Shown piece by piece: positions 5,944-14,212 of a DNA stretch of 64,000 nt. Within the stretch, counting starts at the first letter, position 1. Each line of letters begins with the position of its first letter. The notes under the pieces are model-generated. The model was not told the origin of the DNA and ran no database searches. It saw only the letters and a list, made by a program, of their open reading frames with translations. The stretch covers positions 3,874,501-3,938,500 of the forward strand of contig NZ_LT629784.1 of the NCBI RefSeq assembly GCF_900105595.1, read 5' to 3'. The translations under genes and the position numbers were made by a program. This DNA is from Stappia sp. ES.058 (GTDB lineage: Bacteria > Pseudomonadota > Alphaproteobacteria > Rhizobiales > Stappiaceae).

Positions 5944-7542
5944 GCGGAAAAGCACAACAACGCGCCCTCCGAAGGCAGAGGTCACAGGTTCGAATCCTGT
6001 CGGGTGCGCCATCTCACATTTTTTGATATTTTCCCGAAAAAAGCTAAACGGAACAGTTAGTTGCGGGGTTCGAAAACCCTGATTTCGTTGATAGGCTAAT
6101 CGCTCCGAAAACGTCAATTTTAGCACTGTTCTCCGGTCGGCTAAGCGCTCTGAAACCCATAATTTCCAAGGGTTTGAGAGGAACCCCATAGCGAGTTCGA
6201 ACATTTCCTCGAAGGTGCGCTTCGGCGCTGCTGCTATTGCGCGTTTTTCTGCGGCGATCAGCTTTTCCCGTTCGAGTTTCGCAATTTTCTGCTCATATGC
6301 TTTGACCGCTGTCGGACTTTCAGAATCGACGATGCGGTCCACAAGCTGTTCGATCTGTTTGTCCGCTTTTGCGATATCGCGCTCTAACGCCAGCTTCAGT
6401 TCTTCGGAGCGCGTGCGCTGCATTTCCCAACCACGCTTGAACATGTCCGCAATCATGTTGAACAGGTATGGTTTTGGTTGGAGGCTTTGCAGCATCGTTT
6501 CAAATTCGCTTTCCAGCTTGTCGCGTGGAATCGATTTGCCGCGGCTGTCACATGCGCGATTGTAGCAAAGATAATAGGGATGGCGCTTGCCGGTCTTGCT
6601 CTTGGAATAGCAGGCGGTCAAGGGTTTGTGGCAATCGCCGCATGTTACGAAACCGCGCAGCGGAAAGTCTTCGTTGATGTCCTTGCGCGCAGGCGCTCGC
6701 GCATTGCCTTTGAGGCGCTCCTGGATTTTCACGAACGTCTCGAAAGACACCAGACCTTCATGCTTAGCCTCTCGCAAGGAAACATTCCATTTCGGTGCTT
6801 CCAGATAACCGGCATAAACAGGCCGTGTCAGGATGTCGGTAATGCGCTGGTTGCGGATTTGTCCATCGGGCAGGTCTTTGGGGAAATCAGGCTGGCTTTC
6901 AAGAAAGCGCTTTACCTCGACCTGTGTGTCGAAACGGCCCGATGCGTATCCCTCCAACGCCTCCTGCAGAATCGAGGCTTGCGGCTCATCGCGCACCAAA
7001 AGCTTACCGTGACCACTTTGCTTTTCATATCGGTAACCGACAGGGGATTGAAATACCCAGTAGCCGTTCATGGAACGTGCACGCATGCGGTTGATGGTTT
7101 GTTCGGCGTTCTTGCGGCTTTGATGTTGCGATACGGAAGCTAGGATATATTCGTGCAGTTCGCCGTCTGCATCATCGCGCAGTTCGACGGAAGGCGATTC
7201 CAGGATGCCTCCTGCGGCGGCGATGGACTGGCGCAGGTCGAAATGGACACGCACATTACGAGCGAAGCGTGAAATATCGTCGATGATGACGACATGGGGA
7301 TTTTTACGGTTTGACTTCAGATATGAGAGCATGGCCGTGAAGCCGGGCCGGTTGGCGCTTTGGCCAGTAAGGTCGTCGGTAAAGACCTGCACCACGTCAT
7401 AGCCCTTGTAGCGCGCAAATTCGCGGCACCGCGTTTCCTGCGAACCGAGGCCGTCGCCGCGTTTTGTTTGTGCCTTGGATGACACGCGGCAATAGATCAG
7501 CGCGTCAGTGATATTGTGGCTGTGGCCGTCTTCATATCTCAT
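5914..7542 (-). CDS. large serine recombinase
   Basis: A 542-residue large serine recombinase. The resolvase domain begins ITDALIYCRVSSKAQ with the catalytic serine in YCRVSS, then GLGSQETRCREFARYKGYDV and DDISRFARN. A recombinase domain, a zinc ribbon (CGDCHKPLTACYSKS, later YLCYNRACDSRG) and a coiled coil (ELKLALERDIAKADKQIEQL) follow in the normal order. Such enzymes integrate or excise elements without a tyrosine nucleophile. Its last 30 or so codons run antisense through the tRNA-Arg fragment, giving the well-known artefactual tail MAHPTGFEPVTSAFGG, and end inside the left element. The true C-terminus was therefore probably altered. Start overlaps the upstream gene (ATGA). Confidence 0.9.
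   Translation of the reverse strand: MRYEDGHSHNITDALIYCRVSSKAQTKRGDGLGSQETRCREFARYKGYDVVQVFTDDLTGQSANRPGFTAMLSYLKSNRKNPHVVIIDDISRFARNVRVHFDLRQSIAAAGGILESPSVELRDDADGELHEYILASVSQHQSRKNAEQTINRMRARSMNGYWVFQSPVGYRYEKQSGHGKLLVRDEPQASILQEALEGYASGRFDTQVEVKRFLESQPDFPKDLPDGQIRNQRITDILTRPVYAGYLEAPKWNVSLREAKHEGLVSFETFVKIQERLKGNARAPARKDINEDFPLRGFVTCGDCHKPLTACYSKSKTGKRHPYYLCYNRACDSRGKSIPRDKLESEFETMLQSLQPKPYLFNMIADMFKRGWEMQRTRSEELKLALERDIAKADKQIEQLVDRIVDSESPTAVKAYEQKIAKLEREKLIAAEKRAIAAAPKRTFEEMFELAMGFLSNPWKLWVSERLADRRTVLKLTFSERLAYQRNQGFRTPQLTVPFSFFRENIKKCEMAHPTGFEPVTSAFGGRVVVLFRCFLLFTRHR
5963..6011 (+). other. 3' fragment of tRNA-Arg(CCG): attachment-site remnant
   Basis: The segment carries an anticodon arm with loop CTCCGAA (anticodon CCG), a T-arm with GGTTCGAATCC, and the acceptor 3' end GGGTGCGCCA. 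The 5' half (acceptor strand and D-arm) is absent; the sequence before 5960 does not resemble it. Such a 3' tRNA fragment is what integration of an element into a tRNA gene leaves at the distal end. The intact copy would lie left of the window. Not a functional tRNA gene here. Confidence 0.8.
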
Positions 7543-7898
7543 TGCGGCACCTCCTCTCCGGACTGCGCGCTGTCTTTGCGATCGGTCCGTGATTGCCTAA
7601 AGTCGCTCGATAGGAGCTGGGGCGGAGAGGCGGGAATTGCCTTTGCCGTTTCTTCGATATCAAGTTCATCAAGAACAGTTTGCACGGAGTCGACACGGTA
7701 GCCAAGATGAACGAAGGAGAGGACGATATTCCACCATGCCTTTACGTACTCGCACTTTTCTTCGTATGAGAGGTCCGGCTCATCAAGCATGGCTACATAG
7801 TAGTCCCAGTCGATACCGAGACTGGGCAGCGCCGCCTTGAGCTCCGCTCCTGCTGCGCTTTCTTCGCCTGGGGGCTGTTTCTTTTCTGTCATGCTCAC
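7539..7898 (-). CDS. hypothetical protein coupled to the serine recombinase
   Basis: A 119-residue acidic protein I do not recognise. The core (LGIDWDYYVAMLDEPDLSYE, then EKCEYVKAWWNIVLSFVHLGYRVDSVQ) is helical and aromatic-rich, and the C-terminal third is disordered. Its stop overlaps the recombinase start as ATGA, so the two are translated together. Small genes in this position upstream of a large serine recombinase sometimes encode recombination directionality factors or accessory proteins; here that is only a possibility. It is preceded by an AT-rich intergenic stretch that can hold the promoter. Confidence 0.6.
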   Translation of the reverse strand: MSMTEKKQPPGEESAAGAELKAALPSLGIDWDYYVAMLDEPDLSYEEKCEYVKAWWNIVLSFVHLGYRVDSVQTVLDELDIEETAKAIPASPPQLLSSDFRQSRTDRKDSAQSGEEVPQ

Positions 7899-8013
7899 GC
7901 TCTCCTTATTACCACTCTCCCTTGTCCATATCAGAACAAAAAGAGAACACTATAGGTATAAATTCCTATATTTTCAAGTACTTTCTCCAAAAATACTTGA
8001 GACCGCAGGCCAT

Positions 8014-8622
8014 CTACCGTGAAAGCGATAGGCTTTGCTGGCGCGGTTGCTGGGCACGCTGCTCTTCAGCTTCAATCTGCGGGCGATAATACTGGGTATC
8101 CAGATCCTTACCCCATTCGTAAAAATCGCGACCCTGCTGGAGCTTGAAGGCTTCACTCATGAGCCGCTTGGCCCCAAGCTCGGTAATATCGAGATTGGCT
8201 GCCATATCCTGGGCCTGGTGGGCGGCGGCGCGATGGAAGGAAATCTTGTTGCCATCGCGCACCATGGGCTCGACGGCGCGGGCATAAATCACGGCGCCGG
8301 ATTTTTGCTCTGGCGTTAAAGCCTCTTCATTGGCTTTGAGCCTTTCGCGCATCTGGTTCATGGTCATGCCGGTTCTGGCTTTGAACAGATCACGCACAAT
8401 GGTTTCGGCCTTCATCTGGTCGAACTTTTCCGTCCGGGCATAAGCGAAGGAAAAGTCCTGAAGCTTTTCCTTGAAAACGCCTGACTTTTTAATCTCCTGC
8501 TCGATGATACCGGTGATGGTCATCCCCTCATCAAACTGGCTATTGGTCAAAAGCCGCCCTGAAAAGCTCTCGCGGGCAGCAGCTACTCTTTCCATTTCCT
8601 TCGGATCGTAAGTGAGATTCAT
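8014..8622 (-). CDS. hypothetical transfer-region protein
   Basis: A 202-residue charged, helical, soluble protein (MNLTYDPKEMERVAAARESF, later RTEKFDQMKAETIVRDLFKA). No family is recognised. It is last in a minus-strand run that begins near 15.0 kb and includes the coupling protein, with short gaps and overlaps, so it probably belongs to the mobilization operon. The C-terminus is glutamine- and arginine-rich. It could be a relaxosome or coupling-protein accessory; no motif shows this. Confidence 0.6.
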   Translation of the reverse strand: MNLTYDPKEMERVAAARESFSGRLLTNSQFDEGMTITGIIEQEIKKSGVFKEKLQDFSFAYARTEKFDQMKAETIVRDLFKARTGMTMNQMRERLKANEEALTPEQKSGAVIYARAVEPMVRDGNKISFHRAAAHQAQDMAANLDITELGAKRLMSEAFKLQQGRDFYEWGKDLDTQYYRPQIEAEEQRAQQPRQQSLSLSR

Positions 8623-8655
8623 AGCGTCTTCTCCTTTTCTAGAGTGGGATGCCGC

Positions 8656-9180
8656 CTAAGGCTGGCGGCTGCGTTTTAGGGATGGTGAACGATGGAGCTG
8701 ACGTGCCTGCGGCTCAGACTTATTGCGGCGTTCAATGCCGCTCCTGCGATCTGCCGCGCGGGAGAAATCCTCATGCAACTGCCGGGATTTTGCGCGGGCG
8801 TGCTGGCAAGTATCGATCAGGCGTTTGATCTCACGCGCCTGCATCTTATCGATGGCGGCTAAGCGCCTGTGATGGGCATGCTGCACATCACGAACGGCCT
8901 GGCGGTTGATGTCGTCTTTGTTCAAGGCATCTCTGCCGAGAAACCGGGGCTTCAAGTCTTTGTTTTTGCGCCCGGCCTCATTGATTATGCGCCTGCGCGC
9001 CATCTCAACGCGCGTGTCGAATTCATTCCTGTAGGCCTTATCTTCGTGCACGCGCCGGGCCTCATGAACCTTCACGATGTCCTGATAGGTTTTCCATTCA
9101 CGGGGCGTGAGGATGAACTTTGCTTCGCGTTTCAAACTGGCCAGTTCAAAGGCGCGGCGAAGATCGTTTTGGATAGACAT
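8656..9180 (-). CDS. hypothetical basic coiled protein of the transfer region
   Basis: A 174-residue, very basic, helical protein with long runs of arginine, lysine and glutamate (HEARRVHEDKAYRNEFDTRV, then HAHHRRLAAIDKMQAREIKR). The composition resembles C-terminal tails of relaxases and nucleic-acid-binding accessory proteins, but no catalytic motif is seen. Its ATG at 9180 overlaps the stop of the preceding small membrane protein by one base (TGATG). A DNA-binding accessory role in mobilization is plausible from charge and position only. Confidence 0.6.
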   Translation of the reverse strand: MSIQNDLRRAFELASLKREAKFILTPREWKTYQDIVKVHEARRVHEDKAYRNEFDTRVEMARRRIINEAGRKNKDLKPRFLGRDALNKDDINRQAVRDVQHAHHRRLAAIDKMQAREIKRLIDTCQHARAKSRQLHEDFSRAADRRSGIERRNKSEPQARQLHRSPSLKRSRQP

Positions 9181-9434
9181 CAGCGCGCCCCCCTCAGCTT
9201 AAAAAACCGAATGAACGCGCACGCGCCATCGCGGGGAAAATGCACTTCAAAGCGGCCATAGGGACCCGAGTAATTGCAGCGGGAATGAATGCGCTGCTTA
9301 TGGCCTGCATAGGTTCGGCCATGCGTGCTGGTTAAAACATGCGGCAGGCCGTAGATGGCAACGGCCACATAAGCGGCCACCGGCACCGCCAGCCAGATGA
9401 AATAAACCGCGCGCAGGAAACGAGGTTTTTTCAT
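9180..9434 (-). CDS. small single-membrane-helix protein
   Basis: An 84-residue protein with one N-terminal hydrophobic helix (FLRAVYFIWLAVPVAAYVAV) after a short basic start, so it is either an anchored or an exported small protein. The rest is short, basic and contains one cysteine. Its start overlaps the coupling-protein stop (ATGA) and its stop overlaps the next start, so it is firmly inside the operon. This arrangement next to a TraG-like gene recalls small Tra membrane proteins, but I recognise no family. Confidence 0.65.
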   Translation of the reverse strand: MKKPRFLRAVYFIWLAVPVAAYVAVAIYGLPHVLTSTHGRTYAGHKQRIHSRCNYSGPYGRFEVHFPRDGACAFIRFFKLRGAR

Positions 9435-10885
9435 GTGCGCCTCCTGGGCGGCGCGGCGATGCGGACACGCGGATCAGGTGTTAAAACACCGCCTTCAAGC
9501 GGGTTCGGCGCAATCTCATGACAGTAAGGCGCAAGATGTTGCTGGCTGGCTTTTTCGCACACGATAAAGCCCACGCCGCTGACATAGATGACCTGACAAT
9601 TTGGCGGCAGGCGCATTAATTCTTCGGCGGTGAATATCCGCTCGCGGCCCGTGCTAAGCCCGCCGGAAAATTCAGGATTGCCTGAATTGTAATTGAGGCT
9701 GGAGCTCAATGTCTCGCGCTCACCCATGGCGCGGCTGACACGTTCGGCTTCTTCGACATTGGCAAATTTGAGCCATTGGACGACACGAACATTGTCTTCC
9801 AATGTCGCAATCAGCTTGTCGCCATTTTGCCGCTGCATATCTGAACGGGACTGCGCGATAAAAAGCGTGCGCAGACCAAAGGCGCGCTGGATCGTGACTT
9901 TTTCAATCATGTCACGCGCGGGCGTGTTGGCCGCTTCATCGAAGACGAGATCGGTACGGCCGCAGCCGCCAGCCATTTGCGCGCTCGTAAAGGCGTTAAA
10001 GTGCAGGCCGTAATAGATGCCAAGCCGCGCCGCATTGCGCTGGTTCTGGACCAGGAAAACGATGTAGTTTTCTTTTAAAAGCTGCTCATGCGTAATCTCG
10101 GCATGCGCTCCCGCATCTTGCAGCGGTCCTCCCGGTGCAAAGATGCGAAGGGCTGAAAGCGCGGCCAGATAATGCTGGCTGTAATGCTCCGGATCATTGT
10201 CATGCAGCTCTTTGATCTGCATGGCGCGCGAGCGGGTAAGCGGCGCGCCTTCTTCGGCCTCTGTCGCAACCGCGCTCATCCACATCTGCGGATCGGATAA
10301 GAAAGCCGCAACTCCGCCTGGCGTTGCCAGATTGGGAAAACGGCTAATCAAGATCAGTATCGCAAGCTCAAGAAATTCACGCGGAACCTGTCGCCAGAAG
10401 GTATTCTTTGGATCGTCCTTCGGCTCGTTGATGAAGATGTGCGAGACGTTTTCAATTTCCAGCATCAGGCTGGAACTCTTGGCCTGATACGCCGCTATCA
10501 AGTTGCTGAGTGGATTGAGAGAAATGCAATATGGGGCGAACTCATCGCCGAGCTCACTGTTGTCATCGAGGGCCGCGACTTTGCGGCCATAAGATTGACA
10601 GAGCCTGATAAGCTGCGCGGTAATCTCTCCGGACTTTACATCATTCACGACTAAAGACCGGTCTGTATCGGCCAGCATGGAAAGGACTTCCGGCACGGCC
10701 ACACAGGTCGTTTTACCCCCGCCAGCCGCTGCATAGATCAGCGACGAAGACGTACTATCCGGCTCGAAAATCGGGCTGCCGTCTTCCAGAGAAAAACCGA
10801 GTATTCGCCGGCAATCCCCGGAGGCGCCCCGGCGGGCCTTTCGGTTTAATCCCGCCGGAAAAAGCTTTTGCAAAAGGCCGCTCAT
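9431..10885 (-). CDS. VirD4/TraG-type coupling protein (type IV coupling ATPase)
   Basis: A 484-residue ATPase that would link the relaxosome to a type IV secretion channel at the inner membrane. Walker A is seen in SLIYAAAGGGKTTC and Walker B in DLVFDEAAN; the family motif around FGLRTLFIAQSRSDMQ follows. Family members usually have two N-terminal membrane helices; here the start at 10885 gives a soluble protein, and the helices may be provided by the preceding gene (10882-11169), which has them and overlaps it by ATGA. So the coupling protein seems split into a membrane piece and an ATPase piece. No VirB genes are in the window, so a helper element would be needed. Confidence 0.88.
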   Translation of the reverse strand: MSGLLQKLFPAGLNRKARRGASGDCRRILGFSLEDGSPIFEPDSTSSSLIYAAAGGGKTTCVAVPEVLSMLADTDRSLVVNDVKSGEITAQLIRLCQSYGRKVAALDDNSELGDEFAPYCISLNPLSNLIAAYQAKSSSLMLEIENVSHIFINEPKDDPKNTFWRQVPREFLELAILILISRFPNLATPGGVAAFLSDPQMWMSAVATEAEEGAPLTRSRAMQIKELHDNDPEHYSQHYLAALSALRIFAPGGPLQDAGAHAEITHEQLLKENYIVFLVQNQRNAARLGIYYGLHFNAFTSAQMAGGCGRTDLVFDEAANTPARDMIEKVTIQRAFGLRTLFIAQSRSDMQRQNGDKLIATLEDNVRVVQWLKFANVEEAERVSRAMGERETLSSSLNYNSGNPEFSGGLSTGRERIFTAEELMRLPPNCQVIYVSGVGFIVCEKASQQHLAPYCHEIAPNPLEGGVLTPDPRVRIAAPPRRRT

Positions 10886-11169
10886 CGCAGCATGCCCGCT
10901 TTGCGAAGCGCCTCGGCGCTTGCGAGTGTTGCAGACTTGGGCTGGGCACGCTTTGAATACTCCGCGAACAGCTTGAGCTTGCGCATCAAGGCAATAGCGC
11001 GAACAAGCAATTTGAATGACGAAATGGCAAGAAGAATGGAAAGGAAGCCAAAGCCCCACCATTCAATCGATGTTGGCCAGATGAAAAATGCGCTCGCGCC
11101 ACAGATTGTTGCCACCAGCAAATTGACATTGATCCTGACAATGTCCCCAAAGGCGTTATACGCACTCAT
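10882..11169 (-). CDS. two-helix membrane protein, probable membrane part of the coupling protein
   Basis: A 95-residue protein with two hydrophobic helices (LLVATICGASAFFIWP and WWGFGFLSILLAISSFKLLV) separated by a short loop, followed by a basic cytoplasmic tail. This is the same topology as the N-terminal membrane domain of VirD4/TraG proteins. Its stop overlaps the start of the soluble ATPase gene (ATGA). I infer that it anchors the ATPase, as a natural split of the usual single chain, but an independent small Tra protein cannot be excluded. Confidence 0.65.
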   Translation of the reverse strand: MSAYNAFGDIVRINVNLLVATICGASAFFIWPTSIEWWGFGFLSILLAISSFKLLVRAIALMRKLKLFAEYSKRAQPKSATLASAEALRKAGMLR

Positions 11170-11543
11170 GCAACGCCTCCATTGCTAGCGGCAACGGGTA
11201 GCGCTGCAACAATTTCTCTGCGCTTCGCATCGAGTTCGCCACGCGTGCCCCACACTGCGCCTGTCAGTTCGCTGCCCCGTAAATCGCGGGAAAGGAGTTG
11301 GAGCTGTGCAAGATGGAAACCGCTGAAAGCAGCGCCGATGGCGATGCCAATGCAGGCCTCAATCTCACCGGGATAAAGCAGATCAGAAAACGCTGCAGCG
11401 AAACCGCTAATGCCTCCCGCCAGAATGAGCGCAGGAGCAAGAAGTGGCCTGCGCACAGAGACAACTGAAAGAGTTGGCAACAGGTAGCTATCCCGGTGTG
11501 TTGAGACAGATCGCTCATCAATATGGAGATGACCAAAGATCAT
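11166..11543 (-). CDS. small membrane protein of the transfer operon
   Basis: A 125-residue protein with two likely membrane helices (LLAPALILAGGISGFAAAFS and EACIGIAIGAAFSGFHLAQL), then a charged cytoplasmic tail. Both start and stop overlap the neighbouring genes by four bases. No family is recognised. The chain of ATGA overlaps shows that five to six such small proteins are made together with the coupling protein. Confidence 0.65.
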   Translation of the reverse strand: MIFGHLHIDERSVSTHRDSYLLPTLSVVSVRRPLLAPALILAGGISGFAAAFSDLLYPGEIEACIGIAIGAAFSGFHLAQLQLLSRDLRGSELTGAVWGTRGELDAKRREIVAALPVAASNGGVA

Positions 11544-12064
11544 TTTGCACCTCCGTTAAATTTGCATTTTGGTGCGCGTGCAGCGCTGTCGAGCGTCGCC
11601 TGAAGGCGTGCGACAGATTCCGGCGTGACCATACGTAAGGAGCCGGCATAGAGTGCGAAGGGCATCCGCTTTTCTTCAACCGCCAATGCAATGGCGCAGG
11701 AACAAGTGGTCTCCACACCCTCCAGAGCCGCGTTGATACGGCTTGTTTCCAGCTTCTGGGCGCGGGCCTGCGCGGCCCGCGCCGGGGCGCTTAACAGATC
11801 AAAAAAGCCGCATAGCCCTGCGCTTGAAGGATCGAATTGCCCGGCAATCGCGCGGCAATCAAAGGCATCTAATGGCGCATCGCTTTTATGTTCGCGGCGG
11901 ATGCTGGCCCGCAGGCCAGCCTGGCATTGTGTTTCCCATCCCGACATCGCGATGGTGCGCTTGGCCACCAGAGGTCCAGCAACAAAGTAGGCGGTAAGAG
12001 CAATGACCGCGGCGCCCATCATTAGACCTCCGCTCATCGGTAAGCTGGACAAATCAGCGCGCAT
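11540..12064 (-). CDS. membrane-anchored protein with cysteine-bearing outer domain
   Basis: From the ATG at 12064 this is a 174-residue protein with one N-terminal helix (GGLMMGAAVIALTAYFVAGP), then a soluble domain with about six cysteines (GWETQCQAG, DAFDCRAI, SAGLCGFF, TTCSCAIA, APKCKF). Paired cysteines after an anchor suggest a periplasmic domain held by disulfides. The start overlaps the preceding gene by eleven bases. No family is recognised; a longer start at 12109 is possible but would put residues before the anchor that look out of place. Confidence 0.6.
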   Translation of the reverse strand: MRADLSSLPMSGGLMMGAAVIALTAYFVAGPLVAKRTIAMSGWETQCQAGLRASIRREHKSDAPLDAFDCRAIAGQFDPSSAGLCGFFDLLSAPARAAQARAQKLETSRINAALEGVETTCSCAIALAVEEKRMPFALYAGSLRMVTPESVARLQATLDSAARAPKCKFNGGAK

Positions 12065-12296
12065 CGTTGCCTCCGCTACCAGGGCGGCAGCGGGGATAAC
12101 CGCTCTCACGCGTCTTGCAGGTAATAATCAGGGTCACAGGCGGGCGGGTAGAGACTTCCGCTGCGCCTTCTTCATCAATGATGCCCTTGATGGCGGGATT
12201 TGTGGTCACGAACAGGGTCATAAGGCAAAGGGCGATCAACAGCCCGAAACCCATGGTGGACAGGATGTCGCTCAAAAAACCAAGAAAACGCTGCAT
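12054..12296 (-). CDS. small membrane protein
   Basis: An 80-residue protein with one membrane helix (TMGFGLLIALCLMTLFVTT) preceded by an amphipathic start and followed by a short outer part with two cysteines (ITCKTRESGYPRCRPG). It overlaps the next gene and lies nine bases after the previous one. I recognise no family; it belongs to the same run of small transfer-region membrane proteins. Confidence 0.6.
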   Translation of the reverse strand: MQRFLGFLSDILSTMGFGLLIALCLMTLFVTTNPAIKGIIDEEGAAEVSTRPPVTLIITCKTRESGYPRCRPGSGGNDAR

Positions 12297-12305
12297 CTCA
12301 GGCCC

Positions 12306-12830
12306 TCACTTATTGTCTGAGCGTTCGCGCGGATCGAAGGCGCCGAACTGGCAGTGAGTCTTGGCAGTCGCCCGCAAAGCGGCGGCGCTGAAGCCCATAT
12401 CGCTCAGCACTCCTTTTGGGGCATTTTCCAATGAAGTGTAGGTCGGAGTTGCACCTCCTTGGGCATTGCCAAGGTCGATGCGAGTGGACACATCACCACC
12501 TCCGGCGCTGATGTAGCACCACTGGCTTTTGATAGTGCCCGCAACAACATCCGCACTAGAGGCGAATGTGGTGCCAGTTGAAACCTCGTACTTCGTACCT
12601 TCAATGCGCTTACGGGCGAAGAACGTAATGTCTTCAACGCCTTTCAGCGCCGTTTTCAGATCCTCTTCCGGCTTGTCGAAGTTTTTCCAAAAATCCGCTA
12701 CCGACGCACCGAAATTCATCAGCGCATTCTTTCCGTCAAAATCGCGGGCAATGAGAGCGGTGATGCCGAACATCGTAGCTCCAGTGAGTACTCCGGCGGC
12801 GGTGGTTCCAAGAAGACGGGAAACGCTCAT
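12306..12830 (-). CDS. membrane-anchored or exported protein of the transfer region
   Basis: From the ATG at 12830 a 174-residue protein begins with a hydrophobic segment (LLGTTAAGVLTGATMFGITA) that is a signal anchor or signal peptide, then a soluble domain with two cysteines (KSQWCYISAGG and KTHCQFGAF). The sequence CYISAGGGDVSTRIDLGNAQ suggests a beta-rich periplasmic domain. No family is recognised. It sits between the four-helix protein gene upstream and the cysteine-bearing proteins downstream, all minus strand. Confidence 0.6.
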   Translation of the reverse strand: MSVSRLLGTTAAGVLTGATMFGITALIARDFDGKNALMNFGASVADFWKNFDKPEEDLKTALKGVEDITFFARKRIEGTKYEVSTGTTFASSADVVAGTIKSQWCYISAGGGDVSTRIDLGNAQGGATPTYTSLENAPKGVLSDMGFSAAALRATAKTHCQFGAFDPRERSDNK

Positions 12831-12862
12831 AATCCTTCCTTTCAAAGAATGTTGGTGGCGGG

Positions 12863-14194
12863 TCAGGTGGAAGAGACTTGGTCGTCGTCGTGTTCATCGC
12901 CTTTGCGCGCTTCAACCTCGCGGAAGGCTGTAATCAGGATGATCAGCAACGCTCCTGGCGCGATATCGATGAAGACGGCCGCCAGCCACTGCGGAAACAG
13001 CGGTTTCCACTTGGTGCGGATGGCGGTCATTGCATCTTGTGGCCGAACGCGCTTGAGTTCGGGTTCGTCGATAGCGCGGAGCTGTGTTGCCGCTGACTGC
13101 AACGCTTCGGCCACCGGCTTCGCCATCTCAGCAATGATGCCAAGCTGTGCATTCTGATTTTTCTCGAACGCTGATGAGGCAGTTGTCGGTGCCGGAAAAA
13201 TTGCCTTTAAGCTCGTAAGCGTTGCTTCTATCGATACCGCGTAATCCAGTTGAGAAAGCCGACCCAAAAGGTCGTCCATCTGATCGGCAGCGTTAGATAC
13301 AGCTTCAACACGCGGGCGGATCGGTCCTTGCGTAAAGGTTGCGCGTTTAAGCTGGCTTGATGCCGCGCTGATACGTGACTGCAGCTGCTGGGACGCGGCA
13401 ATGCCAGATTTAAGTTCAGTCAACGTTGTATCGAGCAGACTGGCAACCTGACCAAAGCCAGACGAAACTTTTCCTGGGCCGGGACTACCCGAATAGGTCC
13501 CGTGCTTGATTTCACCCTCTTCGAGCTTGCGGAACCTTTCGGCTTGAGCCTGAATCGCTGGAACAAGGCGCTGCGCCATCGTCGCACGCGCAAAAATGGC
13601 ACTCTTCTGATCTTCATAAAATATCGTTGTATCGGTCAGCGTCATCTGCACTGCCGAACCGCCGCCGAGCGCCAGCATGTTGAACGGCGCATCAATCGCG
13701 GCAATGGAGAGTACGTAAAACACGGCGGCAGCAAGAGAAGCTCCGAGCCGTTTGCCGCGCAGGCGGTAAATCAAGCCGAAGAGGTAAAACCAGCCCAGCC
13801 ACGAAAAGACGCCAATGGTAATGGCAAAGGCGAGCGCCTGACCTTTCTGGACAATATCACCGCCAAGTTCGGTCAGCGGAACCGACACGCCGTAATAGGT
13901 CAGCATGACCGTGGCGGTGCTTGGGATCATCAGCAAAATGCCGGTCAGCATTTCGCGGAACGTCACTTTCTTGAACAAGATGCTGGAGTTGCTGCGCTTG
14001 GACCGAAGCCAGCGATGGATTGCACGAGGGAGTATTTGTAAAATGGCATACAGCGAATGCGGGGTGGTATTGTTAGACGAGCAAGTCGTGTCAGCGACAT
14101 CGTTTGGATGCCTACTATTTACCTTGTCAGCGGTTTTTGATTTCGGCTTACGGCCGTGCGGCGTACCGCCTTCTAGTGTATTTAGGACAGCCAT
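12863..14194 (-). CDS. multi-span membrane protein with large helical domain
   Basis: A 443-residue protein with four membrane helices: three grouped at about residues 85-180 (GILLMIPSTATVMLTYYGV, FAITIGVFSWLGWFYLFGLI, GASLAAAVFYVLSIAAIDAP) and one at about 408-428 (LAAVFIDIAPGALLIILITA). Between them lies a 200-residue helical, coiled-coil-like domain, probably periplasmic. The first 80 residues are soluble and basic. This topology resembles a scaffold or pore-associated protein and not a transporter. No family is recognised. It is the first membrane gene of the operon, so it may nucleate the complex formed with the smaller proteins downstream. Confidence 0.65.
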   Translation of the reverse strand: MAVLNTLEGGTPHGRKPKSKTADKVNSRHPNDVADTTCSSNNTTPHSLYAILQILPRAIHRWLRSKRSNSSILFKKVTFREMLTGILLMIPSTATVMLTYYGVSVPLTELGGDIVQKGQALAFAITIGVFSWLGWFYLFGLIYRLRGKRLGASLAAAVFYVLSIAAIDAPFNMLALGGGSAVQMTLTDTTIFYEDQKSAIFARATMAQRLVPAIQAQAERFRKLEEGEIKHGTYSGSPGPGKVSSGFGQVASLLDTTLTELKSGIAASQQLQSRISAASSQLKRATFTQGPIRPRVEAVSNAADQMDDLLGRLSQLDYAVSIEATLTSLKAIFPAPTTASSAFEKNQNAQLGIIAEMAKPVAEALQSAATQLRAIDEPELKRVRPQDAMTAIRTKWKPLFPQWLAAVFIDIAPGALLIILITAFREVEARKGDEHDDDQVSST

Positions 14195-14212
14195 GTTTCA
14201 TGCTCCTTTTTG

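Noticed and set aside
5963..6011. A functional tRNA-Arg gene
   Set aside because: Only the anticodon arm, T-arm and acceptor 3' strand are present; the D-arm and 5' acceptor strand are missing upstream.
8014..14194. A complete type IV secretion system
   Set aside because: Only the coupling ATPase is recognisable; no VirB4-like ATPase, VirB6/8/9/10-like or pilin gene was found.
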